Shown one piece after another: positions 9,211 through 17,323 of a stretch of DNA of 64,000 bases. Numbering within the stretch: the stretch's first letter is position 1; each line of letters begins with the position of its first letter. The DNA is taken from the NCBI RefSeq assembly GCF_000312425.1, contig NZ_HE997181.1:3667395-3731394 (forward strand). The letters run 5' to 3'. The DNA is from Reyranella massiliensis 521 (lineage in GTDB: Bacteria; Pseudomonadota; Alphaproteobacteria; Reyranellales; Reyranellaceae). The position numbers and the translations under genes are program-made. The notes under the pieces are model-generated. The model saw only the letters and a program-made list of their open reading frames with translations, searched no databases and had not been told where the DNA came from.

Positions 9211-9903
9211 TCAGGAGACGACAATATCGGCCACGACAGGCAGATGGTCGGAAATCGCGCGTGCCTCAGGATCTGTGTGGCTGCCCAGCAGCGCCTGCTT
9301 CGACGAAAGGTAAACACCGTCGAGCTGGAAGAGCGGCCAGCGCGCGGGAAATGTCCTGTGGCGGCTGAAGCCCGGCAATACACGGGCGAGAGTGCGACGT
9401 ACCGATCCCGCCCAGAACCAGTCGTTGAAGTCGCCCAGCGCCACGGTCGGTCGGTCAAGCGTGCCCAGCAGAGCGAGCAGAGCGATCGCCTGGCTCCGGC
9501 GCTCGCGCAGGCTCAGCCCCAGATGCGTGGCAATCACGCGCAGCGGCCCGAAGGGTGTGGCGACATCGCTGCAGATGGCGCGGCGCGGCTCGCACTCCGG
9601 ATAAGAGAGGTCCCGGATTTCGGTATCGATCAAGGGCCAGCGGCTGATCAGCGCCTGACCGTAGGCGCCGTCGGCCGTGACGACCGTGCGAGCACCGATG
9701 CCATGGGTGCCAAGGGACTGCTGCAGCACATCGAAAGGGTCGCCGACATGCGCCTCACGCGCGCGACGCGAGTCGATTTCCTGCAAGGCAACGATGTCCG
9801 GCTCGTGACGCCTCACAAGCGCGACAACGCGGTCGAGATCGAAGCGCGGGTTACGACCGAGCGCGCCATGGATGTTCCAGGTCATCACACGGACGCGGTT
9901 CAA
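9211..9903 (-). CDS. Endonuclease/exonuclease/phosphatase (EEP) family protein
   Basis: A 230-residue metal-dependent phosphohydrolase of the DNase I/EEP fold. Visible motifs are MTWNIHG at the N-terminus, IVALQEID (catalytic Glu) near residue 42, ATHLGLSLRERRSQ (His), LGDFNDW (Asp/Asn) near 165 and ISDHLPVVADI (Asp-His pair) at the C-terminus. I place the start at the TTG at 9903, because GGGAGG lies nine bases upstream and the TTG overlaps the TGA of the phospholipase D gene (TTGA), implying translational coupling. An ATG at 9885 is the alternative. EEP proteins can act on phosphodiesters of lipids or nucleic acids. The phospholipase neighbour favours a lipid or membrane role. Confidence 0.87.
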   Translation of the reverse strand: MNRVRVMTWNIHGALGRNPRFDLDRVVALVRRHEPDIVALQEIDSRRAREAHVGDPFDVLQQSLGTHGIGARTVVTADGAYGQALISRWPLIDTEIRDLSYPECEPRRAICSDVATPFGPLRVIATHLGLSLRERRSQAIALLALLGTLDRPTVALGDFNDWFWAGSVRRTLARVLPGFSRHRTFPARWPLFQLDGVYLSSKQALLGSHTDPEARAISDHLPVVADIVVS

Positions 9904-12032
9904 CGGACATCGCCTCCCAGGCGCGTCACGACGGCTTGGGCGGCGAATGCAAGGCCGATCCAGGCCGCTGCGCAGAGTGCGAACAGGGCAATCTCGCCGG
10001 GAACCGGATGGTGGAAGACGCTCACGATGCGGTCGCCGAGCAGGCAAAGAGCGACAAGCCCCGGCCCCATGCCGATCAGAGTGCCGAGAGCAAAATCGAT
10101 TGGCCGGATGGAACTCGCCCCGGCTGCGAGGTTGACCAGGGTGAAGGGCGCTACCGGCACGACGCGAATCGCAACCATCGCCAGCAAACCGCGCCGGCGG
10201 AGGCGCTTCTGCAGTTTCTCCCAGCGCGTGCCCAGTAGTTCGTGCAGCGTCTCCTGACCAAATCGGGCACCGACGGCGTACATGGCGAGCGCACTCGTCG
10301 CCACCCCCAAGGTGGCATAGAGCATGCCGAGCCACGGGCCGAACACCGCGGCGGTCGCCAAGATCATGACAGTGACGGGAAAGGCCACGGCACCGCCCAA
10401 GACAAAGGCGGCGACGACGAAGAGGAACGCCCATGGCGCATCGCCACCTGCCTCAAGAAGCGCACCCACCTCTTCCGGGTCCGCCAATCCAGACAGGCCA
10501 CTGACCTGCCAGGCCAGCGTCAAGGCAACGACAAGCACCATGACGAGGATCAATGGCAAGGCCGGACCGCGGGGAACGAACCGGCCACCACCACCATGCA
10601 GCAGAAGACGCGGCAAGAAGCGACCGACGAGACGTCCCAGTCGCAATGGCCGAGGTGGATCGGCGACACGCTCGGCAAGTACAGCCAGCGGGCTGCGGTC
10701 CGGCACGCCATCGTCGATCGGCCGGAGGCGATGGCCGCCGGCGGACAACGTATCGACCGCACGCACGAGTGAGCCATGCTCGGTCAGGGCCGCGGCGACC
10801 TGTTCGGCGGACACGCCACAATGCTCGCCCAGCAGACGGTCTCGGACATGCGTAATGGCAGCGCGCTGCGCCGCCGTCTCTGCTTCGATCGCAAGATCGC
10901 ACTCGGTGTCGGCCCCCATCGATCGGTTGTTCATGTTGGCCGACCCGACGCGCAGGAAGACGTCGTCGATCACCATGATCTTGGAGTGGATCATGGTGTG
11001 GGTGGCGCGGCCATCGCACTCGACCGACGGATAGACGAGGCGCACGCGGTCACCGCCCGCCCGCTTCACGATGCGCCAAAACCGTATGCGGCCATTGCGC
11101 ATGGTGCGCCGTTCGACGATTGAATCGTGACTGCGAGGCGCCACGATCACGACCTCAAGCTGCGGATGGCGCTCGAGCTGCCGCGCGATGCGGAGCGCGA
11201 TACGGGGCGATGTCGTGAACTGGTTCTCGATGTAGATCGAACGCTCGGCCTGGCCGATCGAGTGGAGGAACAATGCCTCGATCTCGTGCACGCCCGCCTC
11301 GCCATTGTAGCGCGGCTGGGTGCGGGCTATGCCGACCGGGACGTCGGTGAACTCCGGTGGAAAGCCATCCGGCCAAGGATCTCCCATCGGTTCGATAGCC
11401 GCATCGCCCCCTTTGGCATGACACCAGCGCTGCCAGGCCAGCAACGCAAGTGCGCGCGCCGCCTCGCCATCCACCATCATCTGGACATCGTGGAACGGCC
11501 GATAGGGCTCGCCGGCGGGATCGGCCCGCAGAGAATTGTCGAGGTCGTGATCCTGCGTATCCCAACGCCGGATGGTGAGATCGAGCCCGCCCGAGAAAGC
11601 GAGCGCATCGTCGACGATGACGAGCTTCTGGTGCTGCGATGAGCCGAAGGGAACGGTTGAGTCCAGGCAGAAAGTGACTTGCGGCGGCATCTGCCATTGC
11701 AGGGAAAGCCGCGGCAGCAGCTCGCGCTCGTGGGCGTAGAGCAGGGAATAATCCCAGAGCAGCAGATGCACCTGCAACTCCGGCCGCTCCGTCACCAGAT
11801 CGGTCAAAAAGGCCGCCAGATTGACGGGATGACCGTCGGACGGCGGCGCGTCTCCCTGAAGCTCGGTCCGGCTGTCGATATCCCACCCGACGATCAGGAT
11901 GCTGCGGCGGGCCTTGAGGAAGGCCCCGCGTACGGCCGCAAAGAAGGCGGCGCCATCGACCAGGACGGCAGCCCTCCGGGCATGCTCTATCCGCCATACC
12001 GTGCAGCCCGGTTGGAGGACGGGCGAGTTCAT
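9900..12032 (-). CDS. Phospholipase D-like enzyme fused to a VTT/DedA membrane domain
   Basis: A two-part protein of 710 residues. The N-terminal half has both HKD motifs of the phospholipase D/cardiolipin synthase superfamily: SSQHQKLVIVDD...FSGG near residue 132, and HSKIMVIDDVFLRVGSANMNNRS near 350. The C-terminal half (about residues 490-705) is a multi-helix VTT (TVP38/TMEM64, DedA-like) domain with GGAVAFPVTVMILATAAVFGP and RVVPVAPFTLVNLAAGAS, the family's re-entrant glycine/proline signatures. Such domains are linked to lipid scrambling. The likely role is phosphatidyl transfer or hydrolysis at the inner membrane. The ATG at 12032 is used; a TTG at 12059 is possible. The stop overlaps the EEP start. 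Confidence 0.88.
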   Translation of the reverse strand: MNSPVLQPGCTVWRIEHARRAAVLVDGAAFFAAVRGAFLKARRSILIVGWDIDSRTELQGDAPPSDGHPVNLAAFLTDLVTERPELQVHLLLWDYSLLYAHERELLPRLSLQWQMPPQVTFCLDSTVPFGSSQHQKLVIVDDALAFSGGLDLTIRRWDTQDHDLDNSLRADPAGEPYRPFHDVQMMVDGEAARALALLAWQRWCHAKGGDAAIEPMGDPWPDGFPPEFTDVPVGIARTQPRYNGEAGVHEIEALFLHSIGQAERSIYIENQFTTSPRIALRIARQLERHPQLEVVIVAPRSHDSIVERRTMRNGRIRFWRIVKRAGGDRVRLVYPSVECDGRATHTMIHSKIMVIDDVFLRVGSANMNNRSMGADTECDLAIEAETAAQRAAITHVRDRLLGEHCGVSAEQVAAALTEHGSLVRAVDTLSAGGHRLRPIDDGVPDRSPLAVLAERVADPPRPLRLGRLVGRFLPRLLLHGGGGRFVPRGPALPLILVMVLVVALTLAWQVSGLSGLADPEEVGALLEAGGDAPWAFLFVVAAFVLGGAVAFPVTVMILATAAVFGPWLGMLYATLGVATSALAMYAVGARFGQETLHELLGTRWEKLQKRLRRRGLLAMVAIRVVPVAPFTLVNLAAGASSIRPIDFALGTLIGMGPGLVALCLLGDRIVSVFHHPVPGEIALFALCAAAWIGLAFAAQAVVTRLGGDVR

Positions 12033-12151
12033 TCCCACCCAACGCCCGGAAACACACAATGATCCCTGCAGGACTAGAAATGCTGCTTCCGCCTGCTGGC
12101 GGAATTTTCCTGCCGACTGTTCGGAATTTCTGTGTTTGATCCTGCACGAAT

Positions 12152-12181
12152 TCCCAGGGCGGTCCGTGCCGCCCTGGGAAC
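12152..12181 (-). terminator. Strong hairpin downstream of the Bug-type binding-protein gene
   Basis: Perfect 12-base arms (TTCCCAGGGCGG / CCGCCCTGGGAA) with a six-base loop lie 25 bases past the stop of the 12207-13190 gene. There is no U-run on either strand, so this may be a transcript-end stabiliser or a Rho-assisted terminator that separates it from the phospholipase gene. Confidence 0.5.
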
Positions 12182-12206
12182 CGTGCGTCAGAGCAAACCC
12201 GTCCGG

Positions 12207-13190
12207 CTATTCGGGCTTGAGGCCGATTTCCTTCAGCACCGCCAGCATGATCTCGGTGTCGCGCTTGAAGCGGGCGTTGGTGGCCTCGAAGCTGAGCGGC
12301 CCGACGATCATGTAGTTGGCGAGAAGCTGCTTCACTTTCTCGTCGGTGCCCGCCTCGATCAGCGTGTCGGAGAGCTTCTTGACGATGTCCTTCGGCGTCG
12401 CCGACGGGACGGCGAAGGCGGCAAATGCGCGCGTCTCGTAGGACTTACCGACGGCGCCCTGCTCGATCATGCTCGGCACATCGGGATAGGCCGGCAGGCG
12501 GTCGCCCACGACGGCGATGATCTTGCCCTTCCCGGACGTGATCACCGGCGCCGCCGCGGCGGGGCTTCCCGACGCGCCATCGAGCGCTTGAGAGGCCACG
12601 TCGGCCCACATCGCGGCTTCGCCGCGATACTGCACCACCTCGAACTTCAGCCCGTACTGCCGGGCCATCGTCTCGATCAGCACATGCGGGGTCGAGCCGG
12701 GGCCATAGGAGCCCCAGTTCAGCTTGTCGACCTTCTTTGCATATTCGACGAACTGCTTGAGGTTGGTCGCGCCGGTCTTCTCGGCCGCCACCACCGGCCC
12801 GCCGAGGCTGGTCGTCATCGTCAGGTAGGTGAAGTCCTTCTCCGGGTCGTAAGGCAGGTCCTTCATGGTGACGCGGTTCTGGATCAGCGACGAGGAGATC
12901 GTGCAGAGGATCGTGTGACCGTCGGGTGCCGCGCGCTTGACCTCTGCCGCGCCGATGGCGCCGCTGGCGCCGCCCTTGTTGTCGACGATGACCGTCTGGC
13001 CGAGCTTGCGCGAAAGATATTCGCCAAAGGAGCGCGCGATACCGTCAGTCTGACCGCCGGCCGGATAGGGCACGACAATGCGGATCTGCTTCGACGGAAA
13101 AGTGCCCTGCGCCGATGAAGTGGTGAACAAGGCGGGTGTCGCAAGGACGCCCGCGCCGGCCGCGATGATGCGGCGCCGCGTCGGATTCAA
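12207..13190 (-). CDS. Bug-family (TctC) tripartite tricarboxylate solute-binding protein
   Basis: Periplasmic binding protein of the Bug/TctC family (327 residues), which binds carboxylates and related small molecules. The N-terminal signal carries consecutive arginines (TRRRIIAAGAG), suggesting Tat export, and is followed by FPSKQIRIVVPYPAGGQTDGIAR, the family signature at the mature N-terminus. Other hallmarks are VDNKGGASGAIGAAEVKRAAPDGHT and LNWGSYGPGSTPHVLIE. The start is a TTG at 13190 preceded by GGAG at six bases. No TctA or TctB permease gene is adjacent, which is common for orphan Bug proteins in organisms with many copies. They may share permeases or act as sensors. The ligand is unknown. 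Confidence 0.9.
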   Translation of the reverse strand: MNPTRRRIIAAGAGVLATPALFTTSSAQGTFPSKQIRIVVPYPAGGQTDGIARSFGEYLSRKLGQTVIVDNKGGASGAIGAAEVKRAAPDGHTILCTISSSLIQNRVTMKDLPYDPEKDFTYLTMTTSLGGPVVAAEKTGATNLKQFVEYAKKVDKLNWGSYGPGSTPHVLIETMARQYGLKFEVVQYRGEAAMWADVASQALDGASGSPAAAAPVITSGKGKIIAVVGDRLPAYPDVPSMIEQGAVGKSYETRAFAAFAVPSATPKDIVKKLSDTLIEAGTDEKVKQLLANYMIVGPLSFEATNARFKRDTEIMLAVLKEIGLKPE

Positions 13191-13338
13191 TATCGTCTCC
13201 TTTTGTCCGCGAGACCTCGTGGGGCCCCAAAATCGGGCGGGACCCTAGTTCAGAGCCTCTGACACAAGCAAGCGGCAGCGTGGCGCATCGAGGCAATTGC
13301 GAAACTCCAGCATCTCCGCGCGTTTCGCTAGATGGCCG

Positions 13339-14991
13339 TTATGCTGCTTCCCTTCTGCAAAGACACGAGGCCCGTACGGGCACTTCGGCGCGGGCGAGCG
13401 CCAAGTCGAGGCGGGACTTGATGAGCGGCGCTTCCACTGTTTCGCCGCGCCGGGTCAGACATTCGTGCAGTCCGTGCAGGCTCCAGACATTTTCGGGATG
13501 CCAACAGGCGCGGTTGGTCTTGCCGTCGAAGCCGAGATCGGCGCGATAGACCGCCTCCGCCTCGGCGAGATGGCCTTGCTCCAGCAGCAGCGCCCCGAGC
13601 GCGTGACGTGTCGGCTGCATCCAGCCCCACGGTTCGTCGTAGGGCAGCGAGTCGTCGAGCACGACAGCGCGGCGCAGGTGAGCAAAGGCGAGATCGAAGT
13701 TGCCGCGGCGGTATTCGAGTTCGCCGGACAGCATCTCGTCGGCGATCGCCAGCAGGTCGATCATCGTGTTGTTGTTCAGCCGCCGCGACTCCGGCACGCG
13801 CGCCCGCGCGGCACGGAAGGCAGCGCGGGCCCGTTCGGCCGCATCGATCTCGCCCAGCACCGAATGCGCCACTCCTTTGGCGTAGAGCATCATCGCTGTG
13901 GTCGAGCAGTAGAGGTCCGGATCCTTCGGCAGCTCCTGGGCGATGATCTCGCGCCACTTGCCGAAGCGTACCAGCACATGCTGCTTCACCGAGAGATAGC
14001 TCTCAACGAAGTCGGCCATCGGCGGCGAGGGCATGTGCAGCACCTCTTCGGGCATGGTGTCGATCAGCTCCTGCGCAGCCTTGAGCGCGGGCGTGTACTG
14101 GCCGAGGAACATGGCGCCGTAGACCACGAAGTGATGATCATGGCAGCGGTAGAGCGTGTAGAAGTTCATGGCGCCTTCGCGCGCCAGGAACTTCGCATCG
14201 GCCACAACGGCCTTCTGGTTGTACACGACGACGTCGCGGTAGTTGCCGCACAATACGTCGATGTGCGTCGGCATATGGATCAGGTGGCCGGAATCGGGCA
14301 CCAGGTCGCGCAGGCGGTCGGCGGCACGCAACGCCCGCTGCGGAAAGGGCGACATCTCCATCAGGTGGATATAGAGGTGCAACAAGCCCGGATGGTCCCA
14401 GCTCGCCGGGAGGTCGCGCAAAGCGCTCTCCAGCACCTCCACCGCCTCGTCCGTCCCGGCACCTTCCGTTGCACGGCCGGTCCGGAGATCCCACATCTGC
14501 CACGGCATCTCGTTCATGATCGCCTCGGCGAAGACCGAGCGCACCTCGAGGTCGTCGGGCCAGGCACGGAACAGCTTGCGCATCTCGACGGTGAAGGCCT
14601 TGTCCCAAGGCGCCTGATCCTCGATCGCGTCGCGTTGCGGATAGCGCGCCTGGAGGGCGCGGATCAGCGCCTGCTCGACCGGAGTCGCGTTTGCCGCAGC
14701 GACAAGCGCGCGCTGCAAGGCATCGTAGGACTCGCGCAGAGCCTGTGCCTTGCCCGCCGGGTCGTAGAGGACCCAGGGGAGATTGTAGTTCGGCCCGGCC
14801 GCGTAAGAGACGCCCCAATGCGCCATAGCGCAATCCGGATCGCTCTCCAGCGCCTTGCCGAAGCACGCGATGGCCTCGGCATGGTTGAAGCCGTAAAGCC
14901 AGTTCAGGCCGCGATCGAACCAGCGCTGTGCGTGCGGCGAGGAAGTCGTAATGACGCGCCCATAGGCGCCGAGATCGAAATAGTCGTCCAT
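13339..14991 (-). CDS. TPR-repeat protein of unknown function
   Basis: A 550-residue cytoplasmic-looking protein with no signal peptide, built of helical TPR-like repeats. Visible units include FNHAEAIACFGKALESDPDCAMAHWG near residues 35-60, PASWDHPGLLHLYIHLMEMSP near 200, and RHALGALLLEQGHLAEAEAVYRADL near 480. A histidine-rich segment (SGHLIHMPTHIDVLCGNY near 230, RCHDHHFVVYG near 270) recurs in this family and could bind metal or form an active site, but no function is established. The start at 14991 follows a G-rich tract that can serve as a ribosome binding site. It shares phrases with the left-edge gene at 1-709. A 148-base gap separates it from the Bug gene downstream. Confidence 0.85.
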   Translation of the reverse strand: MDDYFDLGAYGRVITTSSPHAQRWFDRGLNWLYGFNHAEAIACFGKALESDPDCAMAHWGVSYAAGPNYNLPWVLYDPAGKAQALRESYDALQRALVAAANATPVEQALIRALQARYPQRDAIEDQAPWDKAFTVEMRKLFRAWPDDLEVRSVFAEAIMNEMPWQMWDLRTGRATEGAGTDEAVEVLESALRDLPASWDHPGLLHLYIHLMEMSPFPQRALRAADRLRDLVPDSGHLIHMPTHIDVLCGNYRDVVVYNQKAVVADAKFLAREGAMNFYTLYRCHDHHFVVYGAMFLGQYTPALKAAQELIDTMPEEVLHMPSPPMADFVESYLSVKQHVLVRFGKWREIIAQELPKDPDLYCSTTAMMLYAKGVAHSVLGEIDAAERARAAFRAARARVPESRRLNNNTMIDLLAIADEMLSGELEYRRGNFDLAFAHLRRAVVLDDSLPYDEPWGWMQPTRHALGALLLEQGHLAEAEAVYRADLGFDGKTNRACWHPENVWSLHGLHECLTRRGETVEAPLIKSRLDLALARAEVPVRASCLCRREAA

Positions 14992-15592
14992 CGCTCATTC
15001 CCCCCCCCCGCTGTAGCTCGCCCGTATGGTGCCTGCAGGAGCAGGCAGACCGCAACCACGCAACGCCTTTTGGCTCGATGCGGCCGCATCGCTGGTCGGG
15101 AGGCGGCGACTGCAAGACGAGCGCCCCCTCTCCCGTCACGGTGAGAACTCGTCCCCGCAGCCCTCGGAGGCTCGCGACTCTGTCTTCTTCTCCTGCTCCT
15201 CGCGCATTTCTTTGTCATGGAGTGAGATTCAGGTCGCGCTCCACAACGCTACCGCCCGAAGGGGACGCCGCTTTCGATTCCTCGCCCTGACATTCCTGAT
15301 GAATGGCGGTGCGGCAAGGACAGCCTCGAGATCCCAGACGTTCGCGAACTTCCACTCGACGCACGCTCGCGATAGCCGCTGTAATCGACGGCGATTGAAC
15401 GCCACGACTCATCTAACCAAGTGGCAATGCATCCAAGCTCATGCGGAGAGAACGATATGGCACTCCTACCACTGAATGGTCACAGCTGGTCGATCAAAAC
15501 CTAAAGCGCATCCCTTTCCGATTTCATAAGTTCCGCTTAGCTGAGAAGACAGCGCGTCCAGGTTGAAAAAGACAAAGGGAGGGACTCCTGTT
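14992..15592. other. Long intergenic region with no supported gene
   Basis: About 600 bases between the divergent TPR gene and a possible small plus-strand gene. Several short overlapping frames occur on both strands, but none has a ribosome binding site together with plausible composition. The distal part (about 15470-15560) is less GC-rich than its surroundings and probably contains promoter elements. I see no tRNA, repeat or mobile-element signature. Confidence 0.5.
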
Positions 15593-15832
15593 ATGGCCGC
15601 TTCTGCAAAGCATGCAGCTTACGTAGGGAACGAATTCTTCAACCTCTTGACGACAGTGCGCGTCGCATTCCCCAAAGGCCCAAGCACGACGCCGCTCACT
15701 TCCGATGGTGAGTTGATCCAGCGAATCTACAAAGATATCGAACGCTCGATCAAAGAGAAGGACTATGCCCGCTGCCCCTCATCGACAGAAATCCCGCGTC
15801 CCAGTGAGACGCCTCCGCGTGCGCTGCACTAG
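15593..15832 (+). CDS. Possible small hypothetical protein (79 residues)
   Basis: A short open frame beginning MAASAKHAAYVGNEFF, with GGGAGG about ten bases before the ATG at 15593. The middle (SDGELIQRIYKDIERSIKEKDY) looks like a charged amphipathic helix, whereas the last 20 residues are proline-rich and poorly structured. It lies convergent to the HlyD adaptor gene of the secretion locus. No family is recognised. The ribosome binding site is the main argument for calling it; a chance frame remains possible. Confidence 0.38.
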   Translation: MAASAKHAAYVGNEFFNLLTTVRVAFPKGPSTTPLTSDGELIQRIYKDIERSIKEKDYARCPSSTEIPRPSETPPRALH

Positions 15833-16003
15833 AAGAAAGCATCGCTGAACATTGCGTCACGCAGCTGCGCGCCGACTTTTGGGCCGCACGGACAGTACAA
15901 CCCAGTGGCGACTTCAGAGCTTCGGCAGGCCGGCGCCGTTCGGTGCCTGCAGGCTCACTTCCGACGCATTGAAACAGGGCGGCATGACAGCCGCGCCGCG
16001 CAA

Positions 16004-17323
16004 TCAACGCTCACGGAACGCCCGGCTCATCTGATCGGTGAAGGGTTTGACGAGGTAGGAAGCGGCCGTCCGCTCATCGGTCGAAACGAACACCTCGGCC
16101 GGCATACCTGGTACCAATCTCATTCCGTTCAGTTGAGCCACGGCGTCCTCGGCAAGCTGCACATTGGCAACGTAGTACTCCTGGCCGGTCGACGGATCGC
16201 GCGCCGAGGCCGGCGAGACCATGGACACCCTTCCCTTCATTTCCGGCGTCGTATTGCGGTTGAACGCGGTCAACCGGAGGCGCGCCTGTTGGCCCTCTCT
16301 CACCTGATCGATGTCCGCCGGCAGGATTCTGACCTCAAAGAGCAGTTCGGCATTCTTCGGAACGATGGTCGCGATCTTCGCGGCCGGCGTGATCACGCCG
16401 CCGATCGTGTGGATGAACAGCTCGTTGACGTAGCCGCCGATGGGTGCGCGGATCGCTGTGCGCAGAAGACGATCCTCGATTGCCAGCTTGCGTTCGGTCA
16501 GCTCGCCGATCCTGGCGTCGACAGTGCGCAGCTCGCGCTGCGCTTCCGTCGTGGCGTTCTGGTCGATGGCGATGATCTGGACCCTGATCTCGCTGGCGCG
16601 CACCTTGGCGCGGGCGATGCTCGCTTCGATTTCGCCCTTCTCTCCCGGGATCCTGGCCCAGTCCTTGTGGGCCGAATACAGGCGCGTGTAGTCGACGAGT
16701 TTCTTCTCGAACAGCTCGAGGAGCTTTTCCCGTTCGGCCTTCACGAGCCTGATCTCCTCGACCTTGGCCGCGAGCCTGGACTCCATCCCGTTGATCTCCT
16801 CGCCGGTCTGGCTGATGCTCAACTCGAGCTGCTCTTTCTGGCTGTCACGACCGACCTTGTTGCCGGTGAAAAGGCGTGTCTCACCGTGGACGATCAGATC
16901 CGCGGCGCTCGAGAGGGAGCCCAGCTCCTCCGGAAACGCAATCGACTCGAGATTGTCCCGTTCTGCAATGAGACGTGCCCTGCGGCCGAGCGATTCGGCG
17001 AGCTGCGACTTGACGATCAGCAGCTCGGCCTTGATCTGCACATCGTCGAGCGTCGCCAGGATCTGGCCTTCCTCGACGAGATCGCCCTGGCGCACGGCCA
17101 AGCCCTTTACGATTCCGCCATCCCTGTGCTGCACTTCCTTGAGGTTCTGGTCGACCTTGACCGTACCTGTCGTCACCACAGCCCCTTCGAGGCGGGCCAC
17201 CGCGGCCCACCCCCCGCAACCCAGGACCAGCGTGGCGGCAAGGGCAAAGCCAAAAGCGACTCGCGACCAAATCGGGAACGAGGCGCTGGCCTCTCTGGTT
17301 TCGTGCTTCTGGGCAGCCTTCAT
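16004..17323 (-). CDS. HlyD-family type I secretion membrane-fusion (adaptor) protein
   Basis: Periplasmic adaptor of a type I secretion system, joining the inner-membrane ABC exporter to a TolC-like outer-membrane channel. The 439-residue protein has one N-terminal membrane helix (about residues 20-42) and a lipoyl/barrel-sandwich half (VVTTGTVKVDQNLKEVQHRDGG near 50). A long coiled-coil hairpin (about 100-285, rich in KAEREKLLELFEKK-type heptads) is followed by the second barrel half with TAIRAPIGGYVNELF and the RLVPGMPAEVFVST C-terminal signature. It resembles PrtE/HlyD. The ATG overlaps the stop of the upstream RTX gene (ATGA), so it is translationally coupled. No TolC gene lies in the window. 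Confidence 0.93.
   Translation of the reverse strand: MKAAQKHETREASASFPIWSRVAFGFALAATLVLGCGGWAAVARLEGAVVTTGTVKVDQNLKEVQHRDGGIVKGLAVRQGDLVEEGQILATLDDVQIKAELLIVKSQLAESLGRRARLIAERDNLESIAFPEELGSLSSAADLIVHGETRLFTGNKVGRDSQKEQLELSISQTGEEINGMESRLAAKVEEIRLVKAEREKLLELFEKKLVDYTRLYSAHKDWARIPGEKGEIEASIARAKVRASEIRVQIIAIDQNATTEAQRELRTVDARIGELTERKLAIEDRLLRTAIRAPIGGYVNELFIHTIGGVITPAAKIATIVPKNAELLFEVRILPADIDQVREGQQARLRLTAFNRNTTPEMKGRVSMVSPASARDPSTGQEYYVANVQLAEDAVAQLNGMRLVPGMPAEVFVSTDERTAASYLVKPFTDQMSRAFRER

Noticed and set aside
15026..15475. A 149-codon plus-strand frame in the 15 kb gap
   Set aside because: No ribosome binding site, no recognisable domain, and composition that changes abruptly along its length.
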